Below the pieces are notes generated by a model that saw nothing but the letters and a program-made list of their open reading frames with translations, was not told the DNA's origin and did no database searches. A stretch of DNA of 21,406 bases from Methylococcaceae bacterium (GTDB lineage Bacteria > Pseudomonadota > Gammaproteobacteria > Methylococcales > Methylomonadaceae): positions 1-21,406 of the forward strand of contig JABFST010000234.1 in assembly GCA_013140465.1 (NCBI GenBank), read 5' to 3'. Below, piece by piece: positions 7,495-18,417 of this stretch. The translations under genes were made by a program, and so were the position numbers. Each line of letters starts with the position of its first letter. The first letter of the stretch is position 1.

Positions 7495-8070
7495 TTAAAT
7501 GTTTATGCCATATTGCCGTGCTAAAGCCGCCAAGCCGCCCGCATAGCCTTGTCCTACGGCCTTAAATTTCCATTCGCCGTTATAGCGGTAGATTTCGCCA
7601 AAAATCATTGCGGTTTCGGTAGACGCATCTTCGCTTAAGTCGTAGCGTGCCACTTCGTGGTTAGAGTCTTTGTTGACGATGCGGACAAACGCGTGGCTGA
7701 CTTGACCAAAATTTTGCTTGCGTGCGTCGGCTTCGTGTATGGTCACGGCAAAAATAATGCGCTGTACATCGGTGGGAACTTTGTCCAATAACACCATCAG
7801 CACTTCGTCATCGCCGTCACCCGCACCCGTGCGGTTATCCCCAGTATGCTCAACCGAACCGCAAGTGGAGCGGGTTTGGTTATAAAAAATAAAGTCGCTG
7901 TCGGTACGCACCTTGCCGTCTTCCTTGACCATAAACGCACTGGCATCCAAGTCAAAATCTGCGCCGTCAGTGGGTCTTGCATCCCAACCCAAGCCTACCA
8001 GCACGTTTTTTAGGCTAGGATCGGTTTTGGACAGGCTGATATTGCCGCCTTTACTTAAAGAAATACCCAT
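7495..8070 (-). CDS. TerD-family protein, TerD/TerE-like, first in the cluster
   Basis: This 191-residue TerD domain starts at the ATG at 8070 ([15 protein letters not shown]), which matches the starts of its two paralogues. It has GGAG upstream. The frame extends to 8124, but the extra 18 residues are unlike the family. Motifs [21 protein letters not shown] and [15 protein letters not shown] are intact, and the C-terminal [13 protein letters not shown] and [15 protein letters not shown] follow the usual pattern. It is the promoter-proximal gene of the minus-strand cluster and is probably the best expressed. The integral membrane partner TerC and the TerA or TerB genes are not in this window, so the module is either reduced or split across the genome. 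Confidence 0.94.
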   Translation of the reverse strand: MGISLSKGGNISLSKTDPSLKNVLVGLGWDARPTDGADFDLDASAFMVKEDGKVRTDSDFIFYNQTRSTCGSVEHTGDNRTGAGDGDDEVLMVLLDKVPTDVQRIIFAVTIHEADARKQNFGQVSHAFVRIVNKDSNHEVARYDLSEDASTETAMIFGEIYRYNGEWKFKAVGQGYAGGLAALARQYGINI

Positions 8071-9511
<1,441 letters not shown>

Positions 9512-9551
9512 TGGCGAGATTTTTAATAACTATAACCAACCGAGGATAACC

Positions 9552-9905
9552 ATGAGTTTTTTCATTTCCGACGCGGTAGCGGCGGCTGCGCCAGCGGCGC
9601 AACAACCCGGCATGGAAGGTATGCTGTTTCCGTTAGGCATATTGGCGTTTTTTTACTTTTTGTTCCTGCGCCCCCAAGCCAAGCGGACTAAAGAAAAGAA
9701 GCTGATGATAGCCGCCATCGCCAAAGGCACAGAAGTGGTCACTGCGGGCGGTATTTTAGGCAAGGTGGTTGATTTGGATGACAATTTTGTCAAGCTCGAA
9801 ATTTGTGACAACACCTTTATTCAGGTACAGCGCCAAAGCATTGAATCCATGATGCCGAAAGGCACTTTTAAGGCCATGACCAAAAAAGTCGTTTTAAATA
9901 AATAG
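9552..9905 (+). CDS. yajC: Sec translocon accessory subunit YajC
   Basis: This 117-residue inner membrane protein joins SecD and SecF in the accessory complex of the SecYEG channel. One membrane segment lies near residues 22-40 (GMLFPLGILAFFYFLFL) and is followed by the signature RPQAKRTKEKK. The cytoplasmic C-terminal part has the family pattern GTEVVTAGGILGKV. An alanine-rich N terminus is usual for the family. GAGGA lies 7 bases before the ATG. A 141-base gap with an inverted repeat separates it from secD, wider than the other gaps of the unit. Confidence 0.95.
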   Translation: MSFFISDAVAAAAPAAQQPGMEGMLFPLGILAFFYFLFLRPQAKRTKEKKLMIAAIAKGTEVVTAGGILGKVVDLDDNFVKLEICDNTFIQVQRQSIESMMPKGTFKAMTKKVVLNK

Positions 9906-9967
9906 GGATCGGGCAGGTTTAACAGCATCTAGGATGGGGCTAAAACCCAGCGCACATCAGTCAACAA

Positions 9968-10019
9968 CGTAGGCTAGATTGCTTTGCGTGCTAGCGGCTT
10001 CTGCCCTTTCCAGCCTACG
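9968..10019 (+). repeat. Inverted repeat in the yajC-secD leader
   Basis: CGTAGGCT (9968-9975) pairs perfectly with AGCCTACG (10012-10019). GCTAG (9973-9977) could instead pair with CTAGC (9991-9995), so two exclusive folds are possible. It ends 27 bases before the secD start. No T run follows, so it is not a standard terminator. Confidence 0.4.
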
Positions 10020-10046
10020 GCAAGCTTTTACTTTTTGGAATAACAC

Positions 10047-11894
10047 ATGCAAAACCATTTCCCCCTTTGGAAAAACCTACTAATCCTACTTGTTTTTGTG
10101 GTTGGGATTATTTATTCATTACCGAATCTATACGGCGATGATCCTTCTGTCCAAGTGTCATCCACACAAACCATCAAAATATCACAAACCCAAGCTAATG
10201 CCATTGAAGCTGACATTAAGGCGACAGGGCTGGCCTTAAAAGCCTTTGAATTTAATGACGGTCGGGTGTTGGCGCGTTTTACCAACACCGATGACCAGCT
10301 TAAAGCGGCGGATATGTTGCGCGACAAAATGGGCAGCAACTACACCGTGGCCCTTAATTTGGCACCCACTACACCCGCGTGGTTACGCGCGGTGGGTGCT
10401 GATGCCATGTACTTGGGTCTGGACTTGCGCGGTGGGGTACATTTCTTGTTGGAAGTGGACATGAATGCCGCCGCCAAACAAGCCGAAGAACGTTATGTTG
10501 ATGATTTGCGTTTGTCGCTAAGAGGCGCCAAAGTGCGCTACCAATCGGTCGCTAAAGACAATGGCTATATTAAAGTCACGCTGAAGGCCCCCGAAGACAA
10601 ACCTGCGTTATTAGCCGTGCTGGACAAAGATTTCCGCAGCCTAGAAATCACCGAACCCGAAGCGCAAGAGCAAGTATGGCTTAAGGTGTCCGCCAAAGAA
10701 GAGCTGGAAATCAAAAAATTTGCAGTTGCGCAAAACATGACTACCCTGCGCAATCGCGTAAACGAATTAGGCGTTGCCGAACCTGTCATCCAACAACAAG
10801 GTGAAAACCGCATCGTTGTGCAACTGCCGGGTGTGCAAGACACCACCCGCGCCAAAGAAATTTTGGGCACCACCGCTACACTGGAATACCGTCTGGTCGA
10901 TGTGGAACACGATGTGCAACAGGCGGTTGACGGACATGTGCCTGTCGGCAGCCGTTTGTATTATGAACGCAACGGCAACCCTATTTTGCTGGATAGGCGC
11001 ATTATTGTGACGGGCGACCAAATCGTCGATGCTTCTTCAGGCGTAGACCAAGATGCGCGTCCGTCGGTCAACATTTCCTTAAATGGCGTGGGCGCGGCAA
11101 AAATGGCCAAAACCACCCAAGTGAGTGTCGGCAAACCGATGGCGGTGGTGTTTATCGAGTACAAAGTCGAGACCAAAATCGTCAATGGCCAAAAAGTACG
11201 CCACAAAGAAAAAGTTGAAAAAGTCATCAACGTCGCAACCATCCAAGGCGTGTTCAGCAAACGCTTTCAAACCACAGGCTTAGACAGCCCCGAAGAAGCG
11301 CGTAACTTGTCGCTCTTGTTAAGGGCGGGCGCTTTGGCGGCACCTGTTGATATTGTTGAAGAACGTACCGTAGGGCCTAGCTTGGGGCAAGACAACATCG
11401 ACAAAGGCATGTTGTCGTTTGTGGTCGGTTTTGCGCTGGTGGTGTTGTTTATGGTGATCTATTACCGTTTGTGCGGGCTGTTTGCCAATTTGGCGTTGGC
11501 CTTTAACGTTTTGATTATTGTTGCGATTCTGTCTATGTTACAGGCAACGCTGACGTTACCCGGTATTGCGGGCATTATTTTGACCGTGGGTATGTCGGTT
11601 GACGCAAACGTACTGATTTTTGAACGGATTAAGGAAGAGCTGCGCAATGGCAACACGCCACAAGCGAGTATTTACATCGGCTTTGAAAAAGCGTTTGCGA
11701 CTATTCTCGACTCTAACATCACTACGTTATTGGTGGCGGTGATGTTGTTTGCGTTTGGTACAGGATCGGTTAAAGGTTTTGCGGTGACGCTGATTATTGG
11801 TTTGTTGTCATCGATGTTTACCGCCATTACGGGTACGCGGATGATTATGAACTGGGTCTATGGCAACCGTCGCGTAGACAAGTTATCCATATAA
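10047..11894 (+). CDS. secD: Protein translocase subunit SecD
   Basis: SecD is an RND-like inner membrane protein that uses the proton gradient to help pull proteins across the membrane. The product has 615 residues, as in E. coli. The first membrane segment is at about 8-26 (NLLILLVFVVGIIYSLPNLY). A large periplasmic part with LRGGVHFLLEVD follows, then five membrane segments from about 453. Asp519 in SVDANVLIFERI, essential for proton use, is at the same number as in E. coli. The start ATG at 10047 gives the typical MQNHFPLWKN and has GGA upstream. secF follows after 35 bases. Confidence 0.97.
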   Translation: MQNHFPLWKNLLILLVFVVGIIYSLPNLYGDDPSVQVSSTQTIKISQTQANAIEADIKATGLALKAFEFNDGRVLARFTNTDDQLKAADMLRDKMGSNYTVALNLAPTTPAWLRAVGADAMYLGLDLRGGVHFLLEVDMNAAAKQAEERYVDDLRLSLRGAKVRYQSVAKDNGYIKVTLKAPEDKPALLAVLDKDFRSLEITEPEAQEQVWLKVSAKEELEIKKFAVAQNMTTLRNRVNELGVAEPVIQQQGENRIVVQLPGVQDTTRAKEILGTTATLEYRLVDVEHDVQQAVDGHVPVGSRLYYERNGNPILLDRRIIVTGDQIVDASSGVDQDARPSVNISLNGVGAAKMAKTTQVSVGKPMAVVFIEYKVETKIVNGQKVRHKEKVEKVINVATIQGVFSKRFQTTGLDSPEEARNLSLLLRAGALAAPVDIVEERTVGPSLGQDNIDKGMLSFVVGFALVVLFMVIYYRLCGLFANLALAFNVLIIVAILSMLQATLTLPGIAGIILTVGMSVDANVLIFERIKEELRNGNTPQASIYIGFEKAFATILDSNITTLLVAVMLFAFGTGSVKGFAVTLIIGLLSSMFTAITGTRMIMNWVYGNRRVDKLSI

Positions 11895-11929
11895 ACGTCG
11901 AAGCACTTAAACTTTTTAGAAGATTAACG

Positions 11930-12856
11930 ATGAAAACAACAAATATAAATTTTATAGGCAACCGAAAAATATGGCTGATATTTTCGGGCATTTTAATGAT
12001 TATTTCGATAGCTTCACTGGCAGTGCGCGGTTTGCAGATGGGCATCGATTTTACGGGTGGGACGTTGATTGAAGTCGGCTACCAACAAGCCGCTGATTTG
12101 GATGTGTTGCGCAACACATTGGATGGCTCTGGGTTTGGTGATGCCACCGTACAAAATTTTGGTACAGCAAAAGACGTGTTGATCCGCTTAAAGCCACATG
12201 AAGGCGTAAGCAGTGCCGATTTAAGCGCAAAAGTGCTGGAGGCCATCAACAAAACCACCAAAGAACCCGCCAGCATTCGCCGTGTTGAGTTTGTCGGCCC
12301 GCAAGTGGGTGACGATTTGGCAGAAGACGGCTTTTTGGCGTTGCTGTATTCGACCATCGGCATTTTGATTTATGTGGCGTGGCGGTTTGAATGGAAGTTT
12401 TCGGTGGGTGCGGTTATCGCTACCTTCCACGACGTGATCGTGACCTTAGGCGTGTTTTCAGTGTTTGGTTTGGAGTTTGACTTAACGGTATTGGCGGCTA
12501 TTTTGGCGTTGATTGGTTATTCCTTAAATGACACCATCGTTGTTTATGACCGTATCCGTGAAAACTTTCGGGATTTACGCAAAACGTCTACCGAAGAAAT
12601 CATGAACATTTCCGTCAATGTCACTTTAAGCCGTACCGTAATGACTTCCTTTACCGTATTTTTGGTGTTGGTGGCCTTGTTTTTCTTGGGCGGTGAAGTG
12701 ATCCATAACTTTTCCATCGCCTTGCTGTTTGGCGTAGTGTTCGGCACTTATTCATCCATTTTTATCGCCAGCCCTATGGCCTTAATCTTAGGCATTAGCC
12801 CCGAAGATTTGATGATCCCCGTCAAAGAAGGCGCGGATTTTGACGGCAGACCATAA
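11930..12856 (+). CDS. secF: Protein translocase subunit SecF
   Basis: SecF pairs with SecD in the membrane. The 308-residue protein has a first membrane segment at about 14-32 and then the family motif GIDFTGGTLIEVGY. A short periplasmic domain follows, then five segments from about 138. The conserved Asp201 lies in GYSLNDTIVVYDRIREN and ASPMALILG is near the C terminus. It is separate from SecD, not fused. It is the last gene of the tgt-yajC-secDF unit; the gap to ndk (106 bases) has no clear terminator. Confidence 0.97.
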   Translation: MKTTNINFIGNRKIWLIFSGILMIISIASLAVRGLQMGIDFTGGTLIEVGYQQAADLDVLRNTLDGSGFGDATVQNFGTAKDVLIRLKPHEGVSSADLSAKVLEAINKTTKEPASIRRVEFVGPQVGDDLAEDGFLALLYSTIGILIYVAWRFEWKFSVGAVIATFHDVIVTLGVFSVFGLEFDLTVLAAILALIGYSLNDTIVVYDRIRENFRDLRKTSTEEIMNISVNVTLSRTVMTSFTVFLVLVALFFLGGEVIHNFSIALLFGVVFGTYSSIFIASPMALILGISPEDLMIPVKEGADFDGRP

Positions 12857-12921
12857 TTAATATCGAGTTCGGCGTGCTTTTGCCTAAGGCAAGCCGCCGT
12901 GCTTCAAGCCCGTAATTGGGC

Positions 12922-12927
12922 TATAAT
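12922..12927 (+). promoter_or_regulatory. Candidate -10 box of the ndk operon
   Basis: A perfect TATAAT lies 35 bases before the ndk start. The hexamer 17 bases upstream (GTGCTT) is a poor -35, so an activator may be needed. A small hairpin, AGCCC-6 bases-GGGCT (12907-12922), ends in the first base of the box. Confidence 0.45.
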
Positions 12928-12962
12928 GACCAATCAACCTTTATTTGGAGTTTTAAAACACA

Positions 12963-13394
12963 ATGGCAATAGAACGCACTTTCTCAATCATTAAACCTGA
13001 CGCAGTGGCAAAAAACGTAATCGGCGAAATTTACAGCCGTTTTGAACAAAACGGCTTAAAAGTCGTTGCTGCAAAAATGCTGCACTTAACCCAAGCCCAA
13101 GCCGAAGGTTTTTATGCCGAACACAGCGAACGCGGATTTTTTAAAGATCTGATCGCGTTTATGATTTCTGGCCCAGTCATCATGCAAGTGTTGGAAGGCG
13201 AAGGCGCTGTTCTCAAACACCGCGAAATTATGGGTGCAACCAACCCTAAAGATGCCGCGCCCGGCACTATTCGTGCGGACTTTGCCAACAGCATCGACGA
13301 AAATGCCGTACACGGTTCTGATGCTTTAGAAACCGCGCAACGCGAAATTGCGTATTTCTTCTCGGACGATGAAATCTGTGCTAGAACCCGCTAA
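12963..13394 (+). CDS. ndk: Nucleoside diphosphate kinase
   Basis: Ndk moves the terminal phosphate between nucleoside triphosphates and diphosphates through a phosphohistidine and balances NTP and dNTP pools in the cytoplasm. The 143-residue length is normal. [11 protein letters not shown] at the N terminus is the family signature, and the catalytic His117 lies in NAVHGSDAL. The ATG follows TTTGGAG by 10 bases. Its 3' end overlaps the likely start of rlmN by 26 bases. Confidence 0.97.
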   Translation: MAIERTFSIIKPDAVAKNVIGEIYSRFEQNGLKVVAAKMLHLTQAQAEGFYAEHSERGFFKDLIAFMISGPVIMQVLEGEGAVLKHREIMGATNPKDAAPGTIRADFANSIDENAVHGSDALETAQREIAYFFSDDEICARTR

Positions 13395-14481
13395 GCCGAA
13401 ACGCTTTAATTTGCTGGATTACGACAGAAAGGGCCTGGCGGCCTTTTTTGTCGGACTCGGCGAAAAACCGTTCCGCGCCACCCAGTTGTTAAAATGGATT
13501 TATCAGGAAGGTGTTGAAGACTTCGACCTGATGACCAACTTAAGCAAACCGCTACGCAGTTATTTAACAGAAAACTGCTATTTGGCGACACCTGAAATTG
13601 TAGTTGAACAGCTTGCCAGCGATGGCACGCGCAAATGGGCTTTGCAGACCAGTTGCGGCAACCGCATCGAATCGGTGTTTATCCCCGAAGAAGGGCGCGG
13701 CACTTTGTGCGTATCCTCACAAATCGGTTGTGCGTTGGCGTGTACGTTTTGTTCGACGGCCCAGCAAGGCTTTAACCGCAACCTGACCACTGCCGAAATT
13801 ATCGGCCAGCTGATTGTTGCGCAAAAGCGTTTGGGGACGGACAAAAAAATCACCAATGTGGTCATGATGGGCATGGGCGAACCCTTGCTTAATTTTGACA
13901 ATGTGGTTGCAGCCATGAACCTGATGATGGATGACTTTACTTTTGGCTTGTCCAAACGCCGCGTCACTATCAGCACTTCGGGTGTCGTCCCTGCCATGTA
14001 CCGTTTGACTGAAGCTTGTGATGTCAGCCTTGCGGTTTCCTTACATGCCGTGACTGACGAATTGCGCGACGAGTTGGTGCCTATCAACAAAAAATATCCG
14101 CTAAAAGAACTCATGGACGCGTGTAGGGATAATGCAAAAATTGCCCCTAGGCGCACGGTCACGTTTGAATATGTGATGTTGGACGGCATCAATGATTCTA
14201 TGCAGGATGCCAAAGGCTTGATTAAGTTATTAAAAAATGTGCCTGCCAAGCTTAATCTGATTCCATTTAACCCGTTTCCCAATAACGCTTACCGTTGTTC
14301 CAGCACCGACACCATCAACCGCTTTAAAACCGTGTTGAATGATGCGGGCATCGTCACTACGGTCAGAAAAACGCGTGGCGAAGACATCGATGCGGCCTGT
14401 GGGCAATTGGTCGGGCAGGTGGCAGATAAAAGCCGTAGGCACTTAAAGCTCAAATTAGTGGATGCAGACAGTGCAGCTTAA
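13369..14481 (+). CDS. rlmN: Dual-specificity RNA methyltransferase RlmN
   Basis: This radical SAM enzyme makes 2-methyladenosine at A2503 of 23S rRNA and at A37 of some tRNAs. The product has 370 residues. The cluster-binding cysteines are in CALACTFC (about 121, 125 and 128). The methyl-carrying cysteine near the C terminus is in [19 protein letters not shown] and SLAVSLHAV are also typical. I chose the ATG at 13369 ([17 protein letters not shown]). A TTG at 13348 would lengthen the overlap with ndk, and a GTG at 13378 is also possible. The stop overlaps the first codons of pilF, so ndk, rlmN and pilF are likely cotranscribed. Confidence 0.95.
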   Translation: MKSVLEPAKPKRFNLLDYDRKGLAAFFVGLGEKPFRATQLLKWIYQEGVEDFDLMTNLSKPLRSYLTENCYLATPEIVVEQLASDGTRKWALQTSCGNRIESVFIPEEGRGTLCVSSQIGCALACTFCSTAQQGFNRNLTTAEIIGQLIVAQKRLGTDKKITNVVMMGMGEPLLNFDNVVAAMNLMMDDFTFGLSKRRVTISTSGVVPAMYRLTEACDVSLAVSLHAVTDELRDELVPINKKYPLKELMDACRDNAKIAPRRTVTFEYVMLDGINDSMQDAKGLIKLLKNVPAKLNLIPFNPFPNNAYRCSSTDTINRFKTVLNDAGIVTTVRKTRGEDIDAACGQLVGQVADKSRRHLKLKLVDADSAA

Positions 14482-15235
14482 CCAGCGTGCAAACTTTATG
14501 CGTTGGGCGTTTGCCTGTTGTGTGTCGGTGCTGTTGGTGGCGTGTACAACAATGCCGGTCTCCAAAAAAAACCAAGACGCAGCCAGCGTGTATTTGCAGT
14601 TGGGGGTGCGTTATCTCGACATGGGCAAACTGGACGTGGCGAAAGAAAATTTGCTCATGGCCTTGGACAAGTCACCACAAGACCCGCAAATCTATAATGC
14701 TTTGGGATTTTTGTATGAAAAGCTCAACAACCCCAAACAAGCGCAAAGCTATTATGAAGATGCCCTAGACGTATCCCCCGATGATTGGGGGATACAAAAC
14801 AACTTAGGGCGTTTTTTGTGCATGCAAAAGCAGTACCCGCAAGGTCTTGCCTTGTTGACCCAAGCCATGACTACCCAGTTGAATGACAAACAATGGCTGG
14901 CATTGACCAATGCCGGGCTATGCCATTTGGGCATGAAGCAACAGCAAAGTGCCAAAGCCTATTTTAAGCAAGCCCTGTTGCTTAATCCCAGCTATGCGCC
15001 CGCGTTGCAAGAGATGCAAAAAATCAGTTACCAAAACCGCGAATATTGGCCCGCAAAAGCGTATTTGCAACGTTATTTAAGCGTAGCCGAGCATACTGCC
15101 AGCACGTTATGGGTAGGGATGCAGACCGAGCGTGCTTTGGGCAACAACGCGTTGGCACAAGAATATCAAAAATTATTACAAGACAGGTTTCCGCTTTCAG
15201 AAGAAGCAAGACACCTGCCGTCAGATTTACCTTAA
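14462..15235 (+). CDS. pilF: Type IV pilus biogenesis/stability lipoprotein PilF (PilW)
   Basis: This outer-membrane lipoprotein helps the PilQ secretin assemble. The product has 257 residues with a lipobox LVAC at Cys28, followed by Thr rather than Asp, which favours outer-membrane sorting. About six TPR motifs follow, for example [42 protein letters not shown] and [18 protein letters not shown]. The start is uncertain. The ATG at 14462 overlaps rlmN by 20 bases; an ATG at 14498 would give a shorter signal peptide ([16 protein letters not shown]) that looks equally good. hisS follows after 17 bases; rodZ and ispG, frequent neighbours, are missing. Confidence 0.88.
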   Translation: MQTVQLNQRANFMRWAFACCVSVLLVACTTMPVSKKNQDAASVYLQLGVRYLDMGKLDVAKENLLMALDKSPQDPQIYNALGFLYEKLNNPKQAQSYYEDALDVSPDDWGIQNNLGRFLCMQKQYPQGLALLTQAMTTQLNDKQWLALTNAGLCHLGMKQQQSAKAYFKQALLLNPSYAPALQEMQKISYQNREYWPAKAYLQRYLSVAEHTASTLWVGMQTERALGNNALAQEYQKLLQDRFPLSEEARHLPSDLP

Positions 15236-15252
15236 CAGGCCACTTAAGCACT

Positions 15253-16548
15253 ATGGCAACAAACATACAAGCAATACGCGGGATGCACGACGTGCTGCCC
15301 GACCAAACACCGCTGTGGCAATATGCCGAGCAAATGCTCAGGGACGTGCTGGGCAGTTATGGCTACAGCGAAATGCGTATGCCGATAGTTGAAAAAACCG
15401 AGTTGTTCAAGCGTTCAATTGGGGAAGTCACCGACATCGTCGAAAAGGAAATGTACACCTTTGAAGACCGTAACGGCGATTCTTTAACCTTGCGCCCCGA
15501 AGGCACAGCGGGTTGTTTAAGAGCGTGTTTGGAACATGGCTTATTGCATAACCAAGTCCACCGCCTTTGGTATTACGGCCCGATGTACCGCCATGAACGT
15601 CCGCAAAAAGGCCGTTACCGCCAATTCATCCAATTGGGTGTCGAAACTTACGGTATGGCAGGGCCTGATATTGATGCAGAACTGATTTTAATGATGCACA
15701 GGTTATGGAAAAAACTGGGCATCCGCGAGAAAGTGCGTTTGCAGGTCAATTCTTTAGGCACGATTGCTGAACGTTTGGCGTATAGGGAAATTCTGGTCAG
15801 CTATTTTCAAGAGCATAAAGACCTTTTAGATGCCGACAGCTTGCGTCGCCTGGAAACTAACCCGTTACGGATTTTGGACTCTAAAACTCCAGCGATGCAG
15901 GACATGCTGACCGAAGCCCCCGCCTTAATGGATTATTTGGGCGTAGAGAGTTTGCAGCATTTTTATGGGCTGATTGCCACGCTGACCGATTTGCGTGTGG
16001 ATTACGAAATCAACCCGCGCTTGGTGCGTGGCCTTGATTACTACAGCAAAACCGTGTTTGAGTGGGTCACTGACGAGTTAGGCTCGCAAGGCACGGTATG
16101 TGCGGGCGGGCGTTATGACAGCCTGATTGAACAACTGGGCGGCAAACCTAACTATGCCGTTGGTTTTGCGATGGGTATCGAACGTGTGCTGGCTTTGCTG
16201 GAAACCGTACCCGACCTACCGTTGGCGCGTAGTGTAGACGCATATATGATCCGTGTCGGTGAAACTGCCGAACGGGTAGGCACACACTTGGCGGAAGCCA
16301 TTAGGGATGCTGTGCCGGGCATAAAATTACAGGTCAATTGTGGCGGCGGCAGTTTTAAAAGCCAATTTAAAAAAGCCGACAAATCAGGGGCCGAGTACGC
16401 GATTATTGTGGGTGATGATGAGGTCAGGAACGAAGTGGTCAGCATTAAGTCCTTACGCACCGAACAGCCCCAACAAACGCTGCCGCAAGCCGAGATATTG
16501 GCTATCTTAAACACGCTACGGGCACACCCCGCAGCTGCCCAAAGCTAA
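15253..16548 (+). CDS. hisS: Histidyl-tRNA synthetase
   Basis: This class II synthetase charges tRNA-His. The 431-residue protein begins [18 protein letters not shown], which matches the family. The frame is open upstream to 15046, but that part lies inside pilF. Motif 2 is [14 protein letters not shown]. The histidine-binding loop [15 protein letters not shown] and motif 3 ([15 protein letters not shown]) are complete, and the C-terminal anticodon-binding domain follows (about 330-420). It is 17 bases after pilF and 25 before yfgM, so it is part of one long operon. Confidence 0.97.
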   Translation: MATNIQAIRGMHDVLPDQTPLWQYAEQMLRDVLGSYGYSEMRMPIVEKTELFKRSIGEVTDIVEKEMYTFEDRNGDSLTLRPEGTAGCLRACLEHGLLHNQVHRLWYYGPMYRHERPQKGRYRQFIQLGVETYGMAGPDIDAELILMMHRLWKKLGIREKVRLQVNSLGTIAERLAYREILVSYFQEHKDLLDADSLRRLETNPLRILDSKTPAMQDMLTEAPALMDYLGVESLQHFYGLIATLTDLRVDYEINPRLVRGLDYYSKTVFEWVTDELGSQGTVCAGGRYDSLIEQLGGKPNYAVGFAMGIERVLALLETVPDLPLARSVDAYMIRVGETAERVGTHLAEAIRDAVPGIKLQVNCGGGSFKSQFKKADKSGAEYAIIVGDDEVRNEVVSIKSLRTEQPQQTLPQAEILAILNTLRAHPAAAQS

Positions 16549-16573
16549 CTAAACTTTAAAAAAGAGAACGCAA

Positions 16574-17221
16574 GTGGAAATTTACGAAACAGAAGAAGAG
16601 CAACTCGAAGCCTTAAAACGCTGGTGGAAAGAAAACGCCCAAGCCACTATTATCGGCTTTGTGTTAGGCATCAGCATTATTTTGGGTGTCAACTTTTGGC
16701 AAGACCATAAAAAAAACCAGGCCGAACAAGCTTCTGGCGTGTACAGCCAATTAGTGCAAGCAGTTAGTGCAAACAAGCAAGACAGCATAGAAAAATTGGC
16801 GGACAAGTTACAACAGCAATACCCTAAAACAGAATATGCCGCCTATGGCGGTTTGTTGTTGGCTAAGCTTAAAGCGCAGCAAGGCGATCTGGCTAAAGCC
16901 CGGACTATCTTGCAAGGCATCGCCAAAGGCCCTAACAAAGAGCTGGGCAATATCGCCAAAATTCGCCTAGTGCGCCTGATGTTGGCGGCGGGTGAATATG
17001 AACCCGGCTTGCAGTTGATTAACGAAGTTGATCCTGCCACCTCATCCAGTTTTTCCGGCAATTATGACGAGTTGGTGGGCGATTTATATGTGGCCCTAGA
17101 CCGTTTGGATTTAGCCCGCAGTTCTTATCAAAAGGCTTTGGATAATGGTTATAAATCACCGTTATTAAAATTTAAGCTGGATGATCTCACCGCACCCGAA
17201 AAAATAGACAGCCCAAAATAA
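16574..17221 (+). CDS. yfgM: YfgM-family ancillary SecYEG translocon/chaperone protein
   Basis: The 215-residue protein has a short cytoplasmic N terminus (EIYETEEEQLEALKRWWKEN), one membrane segment at about 24-42 and a periplasmic TPR-like domain. In E. coli YfgM associates with PpiD and SecYEG and helps periplasmic chaperones. The start codon is GTG, preceded by AAGAGA about 10 bases away; no ATG fits the family N terminus. The stop TAA shares its last base with the ATG of bamB (TAATG), so the two are translationally coupled. The same gene pair order is found in many gammaproteobacteria. Confidence 0.93.
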   Translation: MEIYETEEEQLEALKRWWKENAQATIIGFVLGISIILGVNFWQDHKKNQAEQASGVYSQLVQAVSANKQDSIEKLADKLQQQYPKTEYAAYGGLLLAKLKAQQGDLAKARTILQGIAKGPNKELGNIAKIRLVRLMLAAGEYEPGLQLINEVDPATSSSFSGNYDELVGDLYVALDRLDLARSSYQKALDNGYKSPLLKFKLDDLTAPEKIDSPK

Positions 17222-18414
17222 TGCGCTTACTCATTTGTGTAGTGTTCAGCCTGTTGCTGGCGGCATGTTCGGCTCTTGATGGCATGTCTGATGGCATCAA
17301 GGGCATTTCCAACTACTTTAGCGGTGGCGAGGACAATGCCGAACCCCCAGCGGTTTTGCAGGAATACACGCCCGAAATCACGCTAGAAGAAGTTTGGCAA
17401 GAATCCGTTGGGGTTGGTGCGGATGAACACACCTTAAAACTCGTACCCGCTATTGGTTCTGGCAAAATTTTTGCGGCTGACCGTGAAGGTGTTGTGCAGG
17501 CCCGTTCCATCAGTACCGGCGCCTTAATCTGGGAAGCCGAAACCGAAGTGCCTTTTTCCGCCGGCCCAGGCTTAGGTGTGGGTACTGTTATTTTAGGCAC
17601 TAGCAAAGCCGATGTGCTGGCCTTAAATAGCGAAAGTGGCGAAACCTTATGGACAGCGAAAGTTTCCAGCGAAGTCTTGTCCGTGCCTGTTATTGCCAAC
17701 GGCATCGTCATCGTCCGCACTACCGATGGTGTCGTGGTGGCGCTGAACGAAAAAAATGGCGGCAAATTATGGAGTTTTGAGCATAACGCCCCTGCACTTA
17801 GCGTGCGTGGTGTCGGTGCGCCGATTATAGTCGAAGACCATGTCATCGAAGGCTATGACAATGGCAAGCTCATGGCTTTGCGCTTGTCCGACGGCAAATA
17901 TGTCTGGGAAACCAGCGTGGCTATTCCTAAAGGCCGTTCAGAAATAGAACGCTTGGTGGATTTGGACGTTGATCCGATTGCCGTCAACGGTAAGGTTTAT
18001 ATCGCCAGTTATCGCGGCGGTGCGGCGGCGGTTTCCGAATTGGACGGCGACGTGTTGTGGCGTAACGAAGCCATTTCTGCCTATACGGGCCTGACTTACG
18101 ATAGCCAGTATTTGTATTTGTCGGATGCCACCGACGATGTTTGGCAGCTGGAGCAACGCACAGGCTCATCGCTATGGAAACAAAAAGACCTGCACCAACG
18201 CAAACTTACTGCCCCTGTGGTTTACGACAATTATGTCGTGGTCGGTGATTTTGAAGGCTATGTGCATTGGCTGTCCACTAGCGACGGTCGGCAATTAGGC
18301 CGCATCAAAGTGGCTGATTCAGCTATCGATGCCCAGCCTATCGTGGTCGATAATATTGTTTATGTTTACGCAAAAGACGGCACGCTTGCCGCGCTTAGAA
18401 CCCGGTTACCCTAA
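17221..18414 (+). CDS. bamB: Outer membrane protein assembly factor BamB
   Basis: This lipoprotein of the BAM complex helps insert beta-barrel proteins into the outer membrane. The 397-residue protein has the lipobox LLAAC at Cys16 followed by Ser, typical of outer-membrane sorting. The rest is an eight-bladed beta-propeller with PQQ-like repeats, visible as repeated patterns such as GALIWEAET, GETLWTAKV, GGKLWSFEH, GKYVWETSV and GDVLWRNEA. The stretch of ribosome-binding sequence before the ATG is poor, in agreement with coupling to yfgM. der starts 3 bases after its stop. Confidence 0.96.
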   Translation: MRLLICVVFSLLLAACSALDGMSDGIKGISNYFSGGEDNAEPPAVLQEYTPEITLEEVWQESVGVGADEHTLKLVPAIGSGKIFAADREGVVQARSISTGALIWEAETEVPFSAGPGLGVGTVILGTSKADVLALNSESGETLWTAKVSSEVLSVPVIANGIVIVRTTDGVVVALNEKNGGKLWSFEHNAPALSVRGVGAPIIVEDHVIEGYDNGKLMALRLSDGKYVWETSVAIPKGRSEIERLVDLDVDPIAVNGKVYIASYRGGAAAVSELDGDVLWRNEAISAYTGLTYDSQYLYLSDATDDVWQLEQRTGSSLWKQKDLHQRKLTAPVVYDNYVVVGDFEGYVHWLSTSDGRQLGRIKVADSAIDAQPIVVDNIVYVYAKDGTLAALRTRLP

Positions 18415-18417
18415 CTT

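Noticed and set aside
12871..12897. Hairpin after secF (TTGCC-TAA-GGCAA and flanking pairs) as a terminator
   Set aside because: No T run follows, the pairing is short, and it may only reflect chance GC-rich repeats.
13578..14282. 234-codon frame on the minus strand inside rlmN
   Set aside because: It is antisense to a clearly conserved gene and its translation shows no recognisable domain.
15046..15252. Upstream extension of hisS
   Set aside because: It lies wholly inside pilF in another frame and does not resemble HisRS; the ATG at 15253 fits the family.
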